Origin: Bacillus sp. MM2020_4
Lineage (GTDB): Bacteria; Bacillota; Bacilli; Bacillales; Cytobacillaceae
Direction of reading: 5' to 3'
Assembly (NCBI RefSeq): GCF_011250555.1
Contig: NZ_JAANMZ010000007.1
Location: 1 to 64,000 of the forward strand
Length of the DNA: 64,000 nt
The notes below the pieces were generated by a model that searched no databases, was not told where the DNA came from, and was given only the letters and a program-made list of their open reading frames with translations. Shown here piece after piece: positions 1 through 9,554 of this stretch (position 1 is the first letter of the stretch; the number at the start of each line of letters is the position of its first letter). A program made the position numbers and the translations under genes.

Positions 1-56
1 CTATAATATAATAGAAGAAAAATACTAAACTAGTTTACTATCCAGGAGGTATTTTG

Positions 57-857
57 ATGAGAGTAGCCATTGCACAGTTATCCACAAGTGTTGATAAATT
101 TGCTAATTTAGAGAAAGCCATAGAATACATTTCGAAAGCGAAAAGGTTGGGCGCGGATTTTGTCATCTTACCTGAATTTTTTATGGCACTGGCTACCCCA
201 AAGTCTGGTGTCTTACCTGTTGATGTGGCGGAGCCCTTGGATGGCCATTTTGTTACCGGGCTAATGGAGGCTGCCCGCCAAAATGAAATTTATGTGGTTT
301 GCGGTTTATATGAATCCAAACCAGATGATCAAAAACGTGCGTATAACACCACCGTCCTTATTAATCATTCAGGACAGCTCGTCCATTCTTATCGTAAGAC
401 ACATTTATACGATGCTTTTAGTTATCATGAATCTGATACGATTATTCCGGGTGATAACCAGTATAAAATAGTAGAAACCGAGTTTGGAAAAATCGGATTA
501 ATGGTATGTTACGAATTACGATTCCCAGAAATCGCAAGGCAATTTGCGCTTCAAGAGGCAGATATTCTGGTTGTTCCTGCCGGATGGGTGGCAGGGCCGA
601 TGAAAGAGGACCATTGGCAAACGCTTATTCGAGCACGAGCGATTGAAAACACCCTGTTTGTCTGCGGTGCAAACTTAGTGGGCGATATTTTTACCGGACG
701 CAGTGTGATTGTCGATCCAATGGGTGTCATTCAAGCTAGTGGAGGCGAAGAAGAAACGTTAATTTTGTCCGATATTGACCTTGATCGCATTCAACGAGTA
801 AGGGGAAAACTTCCTAGTGTCAAAAATCGCAGGCCTGAATTTTATCCGACAATTTGA
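57..857 (+). CDS. Carbon-nitrogen (nitrilase-family) hydrolase
   Basis: A 266-residue cytoplasmic amidase-type enzyme of the nitrilase superfamily. The catalytic triad is visible: Glu40 in LPEFF, Lys114 in YRKTH and Cys151 in MVCYELRFPE. The PEI segment after the cysteine and the DPMGVIQASGGEEE segment near the end are typical of omega-amidase-like and YkrU-like members. ATG at 57 follows TCCAGGAGGT with 7-base spacing; a TTG one codon earlier is less likely. It stands alone, followed by a strong terminator. The substrate (an omega-amide, a methionine-salvage intermediate or another amide) cannot be told from the sequence. Confidence 0.9.
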   Translation: MRVAIAQLSTSVDKFANLEKAIEYISKAKRLGADFVILPEFFMALATPKSGVLPVDVAEPLDGHFVTGLMEAARQNEIYVVCGLYESKPDDQKRAYNTTVLINHSGQLVHSYRKTHLYDAFSYHESDTIIPGDNQYKIVETEFGKIGLMVCYELRFPEIARQFALQEADILVVPAGWVAGPMKEDHWQTLIRARAIENTLFVCGANLVGDIFTGRSVIVDPMGVIQASGGEEETLILSDIDLDRIQRVRGKLPSVKNRRPEFYPTI

Positions 858-870
858 TAGATCCCTCGTA

Positions 871-907
871 AGGCACAGCTAGTTTCTTTCGCTAGTTGTG
901 CCTTTTT
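871..907 (+). terminator. Intrinsic terminator of the nitrilase-family gene
   Basis: A 12-bp stem (AGGCACAGCTAG pairing with CTAGTTGTGCCT, one G-U pair) with a short loop runs directly into TTTTT. It begins 13 bases after the stop codon. Confidence 0.85.
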
Positions 908-945
908 ACGTGCAATTCTCTGTTTTTACTGCTTCTCAACTAATT

Positions 946-1335
946 TTATTTACGTAGATTCAGCATCATCATTACTTTATCCATGCCAGCTGCTAGCCCT
1001 ATCCCCACCGTATATCGAATCAGATCCACAAGTAGAAACCCTTTGCCAAGAATCAATGCCCCCATCATATTACTGCGAATCTGATTGATCCAGTCCGCCT
1101 GATACAATTGGCTGAATTCAATCCCAAAACTAAAGGAAAAACTAAGCAAGGTCGCTGTTAGCAGGCCTTTACGCACCAGTAAGAAACGGAAACCAACATA
1201 AACCATCATCGCCCATAGCGCATCCCCGGCATTCTCCGCTACAAAGACCGGAAGCAACTGGCCGTACCTCCTAGAGGCAAGGCCTCCTGCCACGGTAATA
1301 ACAACAGCCATCAAATAAACAATTCTTTTAATCAA
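946..1335 (-). CDS. DUF2809 family small membrane protein
   Basis: A 129-residue integral membrane protein with about four hydrophobic segments. The pattern GGLASRRYGQLLPVFVAENAGDALWAMMVYVGFRFL, read in pieces, matches the DUF2809 (YjgA-like) family, whose function is unknown. The start is TTG, supported by AGGGGG seven bases upstream; no ATG lies nearby. It converges on the nitrilase-family gene. Nothing in the context suggests a role. Confidence 0.8.
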   Translation of the reverse strand: MIKRIVYLMAVVITVAGGLASRRYGQLLPVFVAENAGDALWAMMVYVGFRFLLVRKGLLTATLLSFSFSFGIEFSQLYQADWINQIRSNMMGALILGKGFLLVDLIRYTVGIGLAAGMDKVMMMLNLRK

Positions 1336-1353
1336 TTGGAGTCCCCCTAGGGA

Positions 1354-1390
1354 AGAAGTGAAGCAGGGGACGGTTCTCCCGCTTCACTTC
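1354..1390. repeat. Dispersed palindromic repeat (GGGACGGTTCT family)
   Basis: GAAGTGAAGC and GCTTCACTTC flank the core AGGGGACGGTTCTCCC and form a perfect 10-bp stem. Related copies occur at nine places in the window in either orientation, always outside genes. This resembles REP elements. Confidence 0.8.
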
Positions 1391-1530
1391 ACATAATCTT
1401 CAAGAATAGAATATCAAATTCACACATTGTGTGAATTTGTGATGAAAAGGTCGCAATAGTAGAATATGATAGACTTGGAAAATGCTACATACAACCCCAC
1501 AGTTTCAAACCACGAACCAAAGCGGCGAAC

Positions 1531-1550
1531 CAAGGGACGGTTCACTTGCC
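1531..1550. repeat. Dispersed repeat, degenerate copy (GGGACGGTTC family)
   Basis: CAAGGGACGGTTCACTTGCC has the family core with a short stem (CAAG pairing with CTTG). It lies within the gene-free stretch upstream of the glycan locus. Confidence 0.6.
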
Positions 1551-1670
1551 TCTATTCATTCCTATTTTCTATCATCTTCATGAGCCTTTTCAATCATTTT
1601 TTTATCCCATCCATGACACATGCTGTTCTCAATCTAGAAGTTCCCTACTACACAAACAGTTGAGCAATTA

Positions 1671-1705
1671 AAGCGTAAGAACCGTCCCCTGCATCACTGC
1701 CTCCC
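1671..1705. repeat. Dispersed repeat, inverted copy (AGAACCGTCCCC)
   Basis: AAGAACCGTCCCCTGCATCACTGCC is the reverse orientation of the copy at 1354. The two form a widely spaced inverted pair. Confidence 0.65.
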
Positions 1706-1763
1706 TTTTCAATGGATTAATTATAGAAACAATGGAAAAACCATATTACCTTTTTCTAGCTCA

Positions 1764-1792
1764 TTGACGGGGCATTTGAGTCAGAATATTGT
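1764..1792 (+). promoter_or_regulatory. Probable sigma-A promoter of the GH85 gene
   Basis: TTGACG (1764-1769), a 17-base spacer and TATTGT (1787-1792) match the sigma-A consensus at 5/6 and 4/6. The predicted start point near 1799 leaves a leader of about 125 bases containing a cre-like site. Confidence 0.55.
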
Positions 1793-1826
1793 AGGAGGAA
1801 GTAGGTTGATAGAATATTTTAAAAAA

Positions 1827-1840
1827 TGAAAGCGTTACCC
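1827..1840 (+). promoter_or_regulatory. cre-like CcpA operator upstream of the GH85 gene
   Basis: TGAAAGCGTTACCC matches the cre consensus TGWAANCGNTNWCA except at the last base. It lies about 30 bases past the predicted transcription start, where CcpA usually acts as a roadblock. This suggests glucose repression of the glycan locus. Confidence 0.6.
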
Positions 1841-1922
1841 GACTTTGGGGAGAGGTAAGGGTTTCAGAAGCTCGCTGTAAAAAGCTTCACGATAAAAATA
1901 ATAGAATGGGGAGAGTTGGAAA

Positions 1923-4592
1923 ATGATTGATTGGAAGAAAAGCCAGTGGCTGATGGCTGCCTTTTTCGGCATGTGTTTCATCCTATTATGGCCGAATGCA
2001 AGCTTTGCAAAACAACCGGAATCATCTTACTGGTATCCCGAACAACTAGTAAACTGGACTCCAGAGAAGGATCCAAGTGCTGTGTTTAACCGCAGCCAGA
2101 TTCCACTAGCCAAACGGGAGGTGTTATACAAGGTCAATGACCATGCCCAATCTGATGCAAAGTTAGTGGCGTTGTCTGCCCTAAACCCTACGACGAGCGG
2201 AGTGCCATCGCAAGGCGGGAAGGATTTCTATGCCAACACCTTTAGTTATTGGCAATATGTTGACCTGATGGTGTATTGGGCAGGTTCCGCTGGTGAAGGT
2301 ATTATCGTACCGCCAAGTGCGGACGTGATTGATAATGCCCATAAAAACGGCGTACCGATCTTAGGCAATGTTTTCTTCCCTCCTACTGTTTATGGCGGGA
2401 AGGCTGAATGGGTCAACCAAATGCTAGCACAGCGGGAGGATGGAACCTTTCCTGCAGCAGACAAGCTGTTAGAAGTGGCAAACTATTATGGGTTTGACGG
2501 CTGGTTTATTAACCAAGAAACCGAAGGTGGAAACGCCCAGACGGCTGTAAAAATGCAAGAATTCCTTGCGTATCTTCAAAAACATAAACAGCAAGATATG
2601 CACATCATGTGGTACGACTCGATGACGAAAGATGGGCGTATCAATTGGCAAAATGCGCTAACGGATAATAATAGCAGCTTTTTACAGGACGGCAGCAAAC
2701 GGGTTTCTGACAGCATGTTTTTAAACTTCTGGTGGCAGGACCAGCAGTCTTCCGCCACTAAAGCGAAGGAACTCGGCAGAAGTCCATATGACGTGTTTAC
2801 CGGGATTGATGTGGAAGCGAATGGAACAAGTACAACTATTCCTTGGCAGGGAATTTTCCCAGAGGGCAAAGCACCTGTCACTTCTTTAGGAATTTATCGT
2901 CCAGACTGGGCCTTTAAAACAGCGGAAACGATGGAACAGTTTTATCAAAAGGAAAATGAATTCTGGATTGGAAGGTCTGGAAATCCTGCCGTAACAACTG
3001 ATAACGGTACGTGGAAGGGAATGGCACATTATTTCACTGCCAAAACAGCGATCAAGGAACTGCCTTTTGTCACTCATTTTAATACAGGCAGTGGCAAGTT
3101 TTTTGCCGTCGATGGAAACGTAGTAAGTGACCAGTCCTGGAATAATCGCAGTCTGCAGGATCTTCTGCCAACCTGGCGCTGGTTAAAAGAAGGCGGGCAA
3201 GCTGTTAACGTGGACTTTGATTGGGAAACTGCTTATGACGGCGGAAGCTCATTGAAGCTTTCTGGTGCTGTTGATGCTAACAATCCTACGCATATTAAGC
3301 TTTATAAAACCAATCTGCCGATTCAAAAGGATACGGAAATTTCACTGACATACAAAACCGATTTGAAAAAGCCAAACATGAAACTTGGAGTAAGCTTTAC
3401 TGACAATCCGGATCAATTTGTCTTCTTTGATGTGAGAAAACAAAGTCATCAACAATGGATAACCGATTCGTTTAAGTTGAAAAAATACAGTGATAAACAT
3501 ATCGCAGCCATCTCGCTTTTGATAGATAGTGATCAAATGGTGAAGGATTTTACGACAAATATTGGCGAAATCAAGGTTTTTAACAAACAAGAGAAACACA
3601 ATGCGGTCCATGCCCCGAAGCAAGGAAAGGTAAGTAAGGTTGATTTTACCAAAGGAATCTATGCGGATGTCGCACTTGCATGGGAGCCGTCTGATTCCGA
3701 TGTGAGTCATTATGAAATTTACCGGACGCTGCCAAACCATACAAAAGAGTTTGTCGGCGCTACACCTAACCATGTTTATTCCCTTTCTAATCTAAAGCGG
3801 AATGGGAAGGAGAGCAGTACCAAATTAGAAATTGTTGCGGTGAACAAAGAATTCAAACGAAGCGAGAGTGCAGCCGTCACGTTCGAATGGCCGCCGTATC
3901 CAAAACCGGAAGCAGATTTCCGTGCGGATAAAACGGTAGCGGCACCGGGGGAGAAGATTCAATTTTTCAATGCTTCATCAGAAGTAACGGAACAAGTGGA
4001 ATGGCATTTTGAGGGTGGCTCACCGGCTGTCAGTAATGAGAAAGATCCATTTGTTACCTATGAAAAAGAAGGCACTTACCCTGTTACGTTGATTGCCAAA
4101 AATAGCGAGGGTGAAAGTGTTCTAACAAAAGAAGCATTGATTACCATTTCTGCAGCCGCTAAGGATATTAAAAATGTTGCGTTGAATAAGATAGCCATTG
4201 CGAGCGGACAGTGTGCTCCGAGTGAAGCGGCAAAATATGCCTTTGACGGGAACGTTAAAAGTAAATGGTGCGCCTTAGGAGATGCCCCTCATTGGCTAAA
4301 GGTCGATCTTGGCGATCAATATGCCATTGCAAAATTCGTTGTTCACCATGCCCAAGCCGGCGGAGAGCCGGGAGCCTTTAATACTCAAGCATTTAGAATT
4401 GAAGTGAGTATCGACGGAGAAAACTGGACAGAAGCTGTGAAAGTGACGGACAATACGGCAGCTGTTTCGGAACACAGCATTACCTTAACAAAGGCACGCT
4501 ATGTCCGCTTATGGACGGATAAGCCAACACAGGGCGGCGACCAAGCCGCAAGAATCTATGAATTCGAAGTCCATGGATTTCCAACTCCATAG
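1923..4592 (+). CDS. Secreted GH85 endo-beta-N-acetylglucosaminidase
   Basis: This 889-residue enzyme should cleave the chitobiose core of N-linked glycans outside the cell, leaving one GlcNAc on the protein. The signal peptide spans residues 1-29, ending ASFA. The GH85 domain (about 35-400) carries the diagnostic catalytic pair Asn197 and Glu199 in GWFINQE, and the N-terminal YWYPEQLVNW block is typical of the family. Next come a beta-sandwich region, a PKD-like domain (about 660-740) and a C-terminal F5/8-type carbohydrate-binding domain (about 750-886). No LPXTG motif or membrane anchor is visible, so it is probably released. GGGGAGAG precedes the ATG. It heads a cluster of intracellular mannosidases and a glycan importer, which supports N-glycans as the substrate. 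Confidence 0.93.
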   Translation: MIDWKKSQWLMAAFFGMCFILLWPNASFAKQPESSYWYPEQLVNWTPEKDPSAVFNRSQIPLAKREVLYKVNDHAQSDAKLVALSALNPTTSGVPSQGGKDFYANTFSYWQYVDLMVYWAGSAGEGIIVPPSADVIDNAHKNGVPILGNVFFPPTVYGGKAEWVNQMLAQREDGTFPAADKLLEVANYYGFDGWFINQETEGGNAQTAVKMQEFLAYLQKHKQQDMHIMWYDSMTKDGRINWQNALTDNNSSFLQDGSKRVSDSMFLNFWWQDQQSSATKAKELGRSPYDVFTGIDVEANGTSTTIPWQGIFPEGKAPVTSLGIYRPDWAFKTAETMEQFYQKENEFWIGRSGNPAVTTDNGTWKGMAHYFTAKTAIKELPFVTHFNTGSGKFFAVDGNVVSDQSWNNRSLQDLLPTWRWLKEGGQAVNVDFDWETAYDGGSSLKLSGAVDANNPTHIKLYKTNLPIQKDTEISLTYKTDLKKPNMKLGVSFTDNPDQFVFFDVRKQSHQQWITDSFKLKKYSDKHIAAISLLIDSDQMVKDFTTNIGEIKVFNKQEKHNAVHAPKQGKVSKVDFTKGIYADVALAWEPSDSDVSHYEIYRTLPNHTKEFVGATPNHVYSLSNLKRNGKESSTKLEIVAVNKEFKRSESAAVTFEWPPYPKPEADFRADKTVAAPGEKIQFFNASSEVTEQVEWHFEGGSPAVSNEKDPFVTYEKEGTYPVTLIAKNSEGESVLTKEALITISAAAKDIKNVALNKIAIASGQCAPSEAAKYAFDGNVKSKWCALGDAPHWLKVDLGDQYAIAKFVVHHAQAGGEPGAFNTQAFRIEVSIDGENWTEAVKVTDNTAAVSEHSITLTKARYVRLWTDKPTQGGDQAARIYEFEVHGFPTP

Positions 4593-4606
4593 AAGAATGA
4601 AAATTT

Positions 4607-4649
4607 GGGTACGTCCCCCACTGCCGCAGTGGGGGACTACCCTTTTTTT
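4607..4649 (+). terminator. Strong intrinsic terminator after the GH85 gene
   Basis: GGGT-AC-GTCCCCCACTGC pairs with GCAGTGGGGGAC-T-ACCC, followed by seven Ts. It separates GH85 transcription from the mannosidase operon. Confidence 0.9.
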
Positions 4650-4769
4650 GGCTAATCAATGGATTAATTTAATATCCACTGTAATATCTTTATGACTTGC
4701 CGGGATTCTATTGCTACTTTGGGTAGATTTTTTTATTGTTAGTGGTGAAGGAATTCTATCACACTAAAA

Positions 4770-4783
4770 TGACAGCGTTTTCG
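4770..4783 (+). promoter_or_regulatory. cre-like CcpA operator upstream of the mannosidase operon
   Basis: TGACAGCGTTTTCG fits the cre pattern except at the last base. It lies about 40 bases before the GH38 start codon, between the GH85 terminator and the operon. Confidence 0.5.
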
Positions 4784-4819
4784 CACCGGTATATAAATCA
4801 TCGAAGGAGGGGACGTCTT

Positions 4820-7516
4820 ATGAAGAAGACAGCCCATATTATCTCTCATTCTCATTGGGACAGGGAATGGTATTTACCTTTTGAAAAACATCGCTACTAC
4901 TTTATCAAACTAATGAATCAACTTATTGAACAGTTTAAAAAGGAAGGAAATACGTTTCAATCCTTTCATCTAGATGGGCAGACGGTTCTATTAGAGGATT
5001 ATTTTGCAGTGCATCCGGAAAAGCGTGAAATCGTGAAACAATTAATTGAAGAGAAAAAACTATATATTGGTCCTTGGTATGTACTGCAGGATGCCTTCTT
5101 AACTAGCTCTGAAGCCAATATCCGCAACCTGCAGATTGGCCTAAATGATACATTAGCCTATGGTCATGCTTCAAAAATTGGCTATTTTCCTGATACATTC
5201 GGCATTTACGGGCAGGCACCGCAGATTCTGAAACAAGCGGGGATTGATACCGCAGCCTTCGGACGGGGCGTGAAACCGACCGGCTTTAATAACACGGTAT
5301 CAGACACTCCTGATTTTGAATCTCCTTATTCCGAGATGATTTGGAAATCACCTGATGGCTCCAGTGTTTTAGGTATTTTATTTGCCAATTGGTATTCAAA
5401 TGGGAATGAAATCCCGACGAATGAAGACGAAGCAAAAGCATTCTGGGATAAAAAACTTCAAGATGCTGAAAAATATGCATCGACGAATCAGTTATTGTTT
5501 ATGAATGGCTGTGATCACCAGCCGCTGCAAAAGACGATACCAAAGGCGATTGAAACAGCCGCTGCCCTATATCCTGATTACAATTTCAAGCATTCCAGCT
5601 TTGACGAATATACAGAGGCGGTAAAAGGTTCTCTTCCAGAAAAGCTGCAAGTGATTGAAGGAGAGCTGCGCAACCAGCGGACAGACGGCTGGTCTACACT
5701 TGTCAACACCGCGTCAAGTCGGATTTACCTGAAGCAATGGAACAACCTTTGTCAAAACCTGTTGGAGAAAACAGCTGAACCACTGGCTGCGATGAATTAT
5801 TTAGCGGGCGGAACCTACCCCCGTGAATACATCCGCTTTATGTGGAAATCGCTGATGAAGAATCATCCGCATGACAGCATTTGCGGCTGCAGTGTTGATG
5901 AAGTTCACCGCGAAATGGTCACCCGTTTTGAAAGCGTCGCGCAAATGGGTGAAGTATTCGTACAGGAACAGGCCGTATTGCTTGCCCAAACGATTGATAC
6001 TTCACAAACACCGGAAGGCGGTATTCCACTTGTTGTCATGAACACAACAGGATGGGAGAAAAATGAAGTCGTTACGAAAACCCTAGATCTTGAAAAGGTG
6101 TATTTTTCACACATGCATTTTGAAGAAATTCCTGCTTACCTGCAGGATAAAGAAATGCCGGAATACCGCCTAGTAGATGATCAAGGCAAAGAAATTCACT
6201 GTCAGCTCGAAGAAGCAACAATCGAATTTGGCTATGATTTACCGGACGATCAATTCCGCCAGCCGTTTTTTGCTAAACGGGCGAAGTTGTCTTTCTTTGC
6301 GGAGTGTGTTCCGTCATTTGGCTATAAAACATTCTATCTTGTGCCTGCTGATCAACAGATCCAGCAACAGGAAAAGGTGCGGCCTGCGCCTGACAACAGG
6401 CTTGAAATGGAAAATGAATATGTTCATGTATCGTTCCATGAGGATGGAAGCTACGATTTAACCGAGAAGCAATCCGGTGTAATCTTCCATAATCTTGGCA
6501 TGTACGAAGATACTGGGGATGTCGGAAATGAATATATGTACAAAGAAGCAAAGGGACATGCAGCGATCACAACAAAAGGAGTGCCGGCGAAATTTACCTT
6601 TGTAGAAAAAAATGCCCTTAGAACGGTTCTAGAGTTCACGCACACCCTATCGATTCCGGTTTCTGCCGATGACCGACTAGCCATTGAACGGAATAAATTG
6701 ATTTGGCATAAAGAAAGAGAAGCAGGCAGATCAAGTGAAATGACAACCATCGAACTAAGAACAATGGTCACCCTGGAAAAAGGAATGAAGGGTCCAGCCT
6801 TTAAGCTTACGATAGATAACCAAGCAACGGATCACCGTCTGCGCGTTCTCTTCCCGACCGGACTAAAGACCGAAACACATCAAGCAGATAGTATTTTTGA
6901 AATTGTCACACGCCCGAATACAGCGGAGAAGGAATGGGAGAATCCAAGCTTTTGCCATCATCAGCAGCGATTTGCCAGCCTCTCAGATGACAAGATGGGC
7001 TTAACCGTCGCAACCGATGGTCTTCAAGAATATGAAATCTTGCCGGCAGACGGAACAATTGCCGTTACCGTGCTGCGCTCGACGGCGGAACTGGGTGACT
7101 GGGGCTACTTCCCGACACCTGAAGCCCAATGCTTAGGGATGCAAACAGCACAATGGCAGGTGCTGCCGCATGAAAAGGATGTCATTAAGTCACAGGCATT
7201 TGTAGACGCTTACCAATATAAAGTGCCGCTGATGGTTATTCAGACCGATACTCATGAGGGAACATTACCGGTGACCTATCAGTTTGTACACACCGAGGCA
7301 ACCGGTCTTGTATGGACATCGATGAAGGTGGGGGAAGCGAAGAATGATGTCATGATTCGCTGGTTTAATCCGTCTGAGAAACAAGCAAGCCTAAACGCTA
7401 CTATTCATGATTACCAATCCTATAAGAGTACGATTCTTGAAGAAAGAATAAATCCATCAATAGATTTATATGAAGTAGAAAAATACGAAATTATTACCCT
7501 TGGTTTCGAAAAATAG
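4820..7516 (+). CDS. GH38 alpha-mannosidase, streptococcal SpGH38/MngB type
   Basis: An 898-residue cytoplasmic glycosidase. The N terminus HSHWDREWYLPFE supplies zinc ligands His12 and Asp14. Asp125 in FPDTFGIYGQAPQIL is the expected nucleophile, and His351 in HPHDSICGC is the fourth ligand. The sequence type matches the bacterial subgroup containing MngB and the alpha-1,3-mannosidase SpGH38. ATG at 4820 follows GAAGGAGGGG; an upstream in-frame start at 4736 would put the cre-like site inside the gene and has no binding site. It probably removes alpha-1,3 (and some alpha-1,2) mannose from imported N-glycans. The GH125 gene follows after 19 bases. Confidence 0.92.
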   Translation: MKKTAHIISHSHWDREWYLPFEKHRYYFIKLMNQLIEQFKKEGNTFQSFHLDGQTVLLEDYFAVHPEKREIVKQLIEEKKLYIGPWYVLQDAFLTSSEANIRNLQIGLNDTLAYGHASKIGYFPDTFGIYGQAPQILKQAGIDTAAFGRGVKPTGFNNTVSDTPDFESPYSEMIWKSPDGSSVLGILFANWYSNGNEIPTNEDEAKAFWDKKLQDAEKYASTNQLLFMNGCDHQPLQKTIPKAIETAAALYPDYNFKHSSFDEYTEAVKGSLPEKLQVIEGELRNQRTDGWSTLVNTASSRIYLKQWNNLCQNLLEKTAEPLAAMNYLAGGTYPREYIRFMWKSLMKNHPHDSICGCSVDEVHREMVTRFESVAQMGEVFVQEQAVLLAQTIDTSQTPEGGIPLVVMNTTGWEKNEVVTKTLDLEKVYFSHMHFEEIPAYLQDKEMPEYRLVDDQGKEIHCQLEEATIEFGYDLPDDQFRQPFFAKRAKLSFFAECVPSFGYKTFYLVPADQQIQQQEKVRPAPDNRLEMENEYVHVSFHEDGSYDLTEKQSGVIFHNLGMYEDTGDVGNEYMYKEAKGHAAITTKGVPAKFTFVEKNALRTVLEFTHTLSIPVSADDRLAIERNKLIWHKEREAGRSSEMTTIELRTMVTLEKGMKGPAFKLTIDNQATDHRLRVLFPTGLKTETHQADSIFEIVTRPNTAEKEWENPSFCHHQQRFASLSDDKMGLTVATDGLQEYEILPADGTIAVTVLRSTAELGDWGYFPTPEAQCLGMQTAQWQVLPHEKDVIKSQAFVDAYQYKVPLMVIQTDTHEGTLPVTYQFVHTEATGLVWTSMKVGEAKNDVMIRWFNPSEKQASLNATIHDYQSYKSTILEERINPSIDLYEVEKYEIITLGFEK

Positions 7517-7535
7517 GAAAAGGAGTGTGGTAAAC

Positions 7536-8864
7536 ATGACGACAGTGATTCCTGAATCAATGAAAAAACTTATCCATCACGTCAAGGAATTTTTCCCTGA
7601 TAACCTCAAGCTGCAGCAGATGTTTGAGCAATGTTTTGTCAATACGTATACAACTACCATGAAAAAACAAGGAGATGGCAAAACGTTTGTCATTACAGGC
7701 GATATTCCGGCCATGTGGCTGCGGGATTCAGCTGCCCAGGTTCGGCCGTATTTATTGGCTGCGGAAGAGGATGAAGAAATCGCGGATTTGCTCGAAGGAG
7801 TGATCCGCCAGCAATATGCTTTTATCCTGCACGATCCATATGCCAATGCCTTTAATGAAAGTGCGAATGGCAAAGGCCATCAAAATGACGATACAAACAT
7901 GACAGCGCATGTTTGGGAACGAAAATATGAAATTGATTCCTTGTGCTATCCGGTGCAGTTGGCGTACTTATTTTGGAAGTCAACAGGACGTACCTCACAT
8001 ATTCATGAAACGTTCCAGCAGGTGGTAGAAACGATTATCCAAGTATGGAGAACGGAACAAGACCATGAGAAAAATTCCTCTTACCGCTTTGAGCGTTCGG
8101 AATGCCGTCAATCCGATACGTTAATTCGTGAGGGCAAGGGAGGCCGGGTGGTTCCGACCGGAATGACATGGAGCGCCTTCCGTCCGAGTGACGATGCCTG
8201 CACCTACGGATATCTGGTACCGGCGAATATGTTTGCCGTGGTGATCCTAGGGTATGCAGCTGAAATGTGTGAGGAAGTGTTAATCAATCCATCATTAAAA
8301 GAGGAATGCCTCATGCTCCGTTCGGAAATCCAAAGTGGAATTGAGCACTATGCCAAACTGGATCACCCGATTCACGGCGAACTGTACGTCTATGAAACCG
8401 ACGGTGAAGGCCGAGTTAATTTGATGGATGACGCCAATGTACCGAGCTTACTGGCCGCACCGTATTTAGGCTACCTTTCATTTGAGGATCCGACCTATAT
8501 AAATACGCGCAAATTTCTACTGAGCAGAGATAATCCCTATTATTATGAAGGAAAATATGCGAATGGAATTGGCAGTCCGCATACTCCTGATCATTACATT
8601 TGGCATATTGCCCTTGCGATTCAAGGAATGACAACGACAAACGAAATGGAAAAACAGGAGATAGTAGCTTATTTTCTTCAGACAGATGGCGGTACCCATT
8701 TCATGCATGAAGGCTTTAATGCCGATTGTCCGGAGGAATTCACAAGGGACTGGTTTGCATGGGCAAACACTATGTTCAGTGAATTTGTCTTAAGTTTAAC
8801 GGGGAAAGCGGTTAAGGGCAGTCCGCTTTATCACCAATTACAGAAAATCAATTTCGTTAGGTAA
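7536..8864 (+). CDS. GH125 exo-alpha-1,6-mannosidase
   Basis: A 442-residue cytoplasmic, metal-independent mannosidase (formerly DUF1237). GDIPAMWLRDSAAQVRPYL, NMTAHVWERKYEIDSL and the VPTGMTWSAFRPSDDACTYGYLVP region, read in pieces, are signature blocks of the family. ATG at 7536 with AAAAGGAG upstream is preferred over in-frame TTG at 7500, which overlaps the preceding gene. GH38 and GH125 pairs are found together in streptococcal and clostridial N-glycan loci, where GH125 removes alpha-1,6-linked mannose from the core. It is co-transcribed with the upstream GH38 gene. Confidence 0.93.
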   Translation: MTTVIPESMKKLIHHVKEFFPDNLKLQQMFEQCFVNTYTTTMKKQGDGKTFVITGDIPAMWLRDSAAQVRPYLLAAEEDEEIADLLEGVIRQQYAFILHDPYANAFNESANGKGHQNDDTNMTAHVWERKYEIDSLCYPVQLAYLFWKSTGRTSHIHETFQQVVETIIQVWRTEQDHEKNSSYRFERSECRQSDTLIREGKGGRVVPTGMTWSAFRPSDDACTYGYLVPANMFAVVILGYAAEMCEEVLINPSLKEECLMLRSEIQSGIEHYAKLDHPIHGELYVYETDGEGRVNLMDDANVPSLLAAPYLGYLSFEDPTYINTRKFLLSRDNPYYYEGKYANGIGSPHTPDHYIWHIALAIQGMTTTNEMEKQEIVAYFLQTDGGTHFMHEGFNADCPEEFTRDWFAWANTMFSEFVLSLTGKAVKGSPLYHQLQKINFVR

Positions 8865-8906
8865 ATGGGGTAATTTCGTGGAGTTGATGGGAAAGGATGG
8901 TGCAGG

Positions 8907-9527
8907 ATGAAAAAAGGTTCTTGGATGAATGTGTTTGACTGGATATGGAGGGTGATTTCGGCCAATTTGTGCTGGATTGCCTTTACCATTCTGGGATTAG
9001 GGGTTTTGGGCTTTTTTCCTTCGTCGGTTGCCCTTTTTACCATTGTCCGGAAATGGATTAGACATGATACAGATTTGTCTGTATGGAAGACGTTTAAGCA
9101 TGTGTACGTTAAAGAATGGAAAAGAACGAATGGAATTGGCCTTGTGTTTTACAGCATTGGCCTTTTCCTCTTTGTCGATATACGGATTGTAATGGGAATC
9201 ATGACGGGTGTTTTTTCTATTTTTCTGCTCGTATTTTTATATTTTGTCGCCTTCCTGTTTATCATGTCTATTGGCTATTTCTTTTCGATCTATGTTCATT
9301 ATCAGTTATCCACGAAGGAATATATCAAACAATCCTTTCTCTTTGCTGTGACAAGCTTCGGGCCTACCATTTGGATTGGGGCCGGGCTGTTACTTGTAGG
9401 CATGGTCGTGTGGAAGGTTCCCGGCTTAATCCTCTTTATTTCCGGGGTTGCACCAGCCTATTGGATGATGCGGGTCTGTCTGAGCCGGTTTACGAAGCTT
9501 GAAAGAATAGCCAATCAACCATCATAA
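8907..9527 (+). CDS. DUF624 (YesL-like) membrane protein
   Basis: A 206-residue integral membrane protein with about five hydrophobic segments. The N-terminal pattern, GLGVLGFFPSSVALFTIVRKW, matches DUF624. YesL-type proteins accompany carbohydrate ABC importers controlled by YesM/YesN systems in Bacillaceae and Paenibacillaceae. Their molecular role is not established; an accessory transport or sensing role is a guess. It sits between GH125 and GH20 genes in the same direction, with short gaps. Confidence 0.85.
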   Translation: MKKGSWMNVFDWIWRVISANLCWIAFTILGLGVLGFFPSSVALFTIVRKWIRHDTDLSVWKTFKHVYVKEWKRTNGIGLVFYSIGLFLFVDIRIVMGIMTGVFSIFLLVFLYFVAFLFIMSIGYFFSIYVHYQLSTKEYIKQSFLFAVTSFGPTIWIGAGLLLVGMVVWKVPGLILFISGVAPAYWMMRVCLSRFTKLERIANQPS

Positions 9528-9554
9528 AATTTGAATGAGATAGGGGAAAACACG

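Larger units (their letters stand above)
1336..1763. other. Gene-free stretch rich in short palindromic repeats
   Basis: No convincing gene lies here. A 65-codon open frame at 1466-1663 runs through a repeat copy, has no ribosome binding site and matches nothing I know. The stretch holds three copies of the GGGACGGTTC-type dispersed repeat. Confidence 0.6.

Noticed and set aside
1466-1663. 65-codon plus-strand frame upstream of the GH85 gene
   Set aside because: It runs through a dispersed repeat, lacks a ribosome binding site and has no recognisable composition of a real protein.
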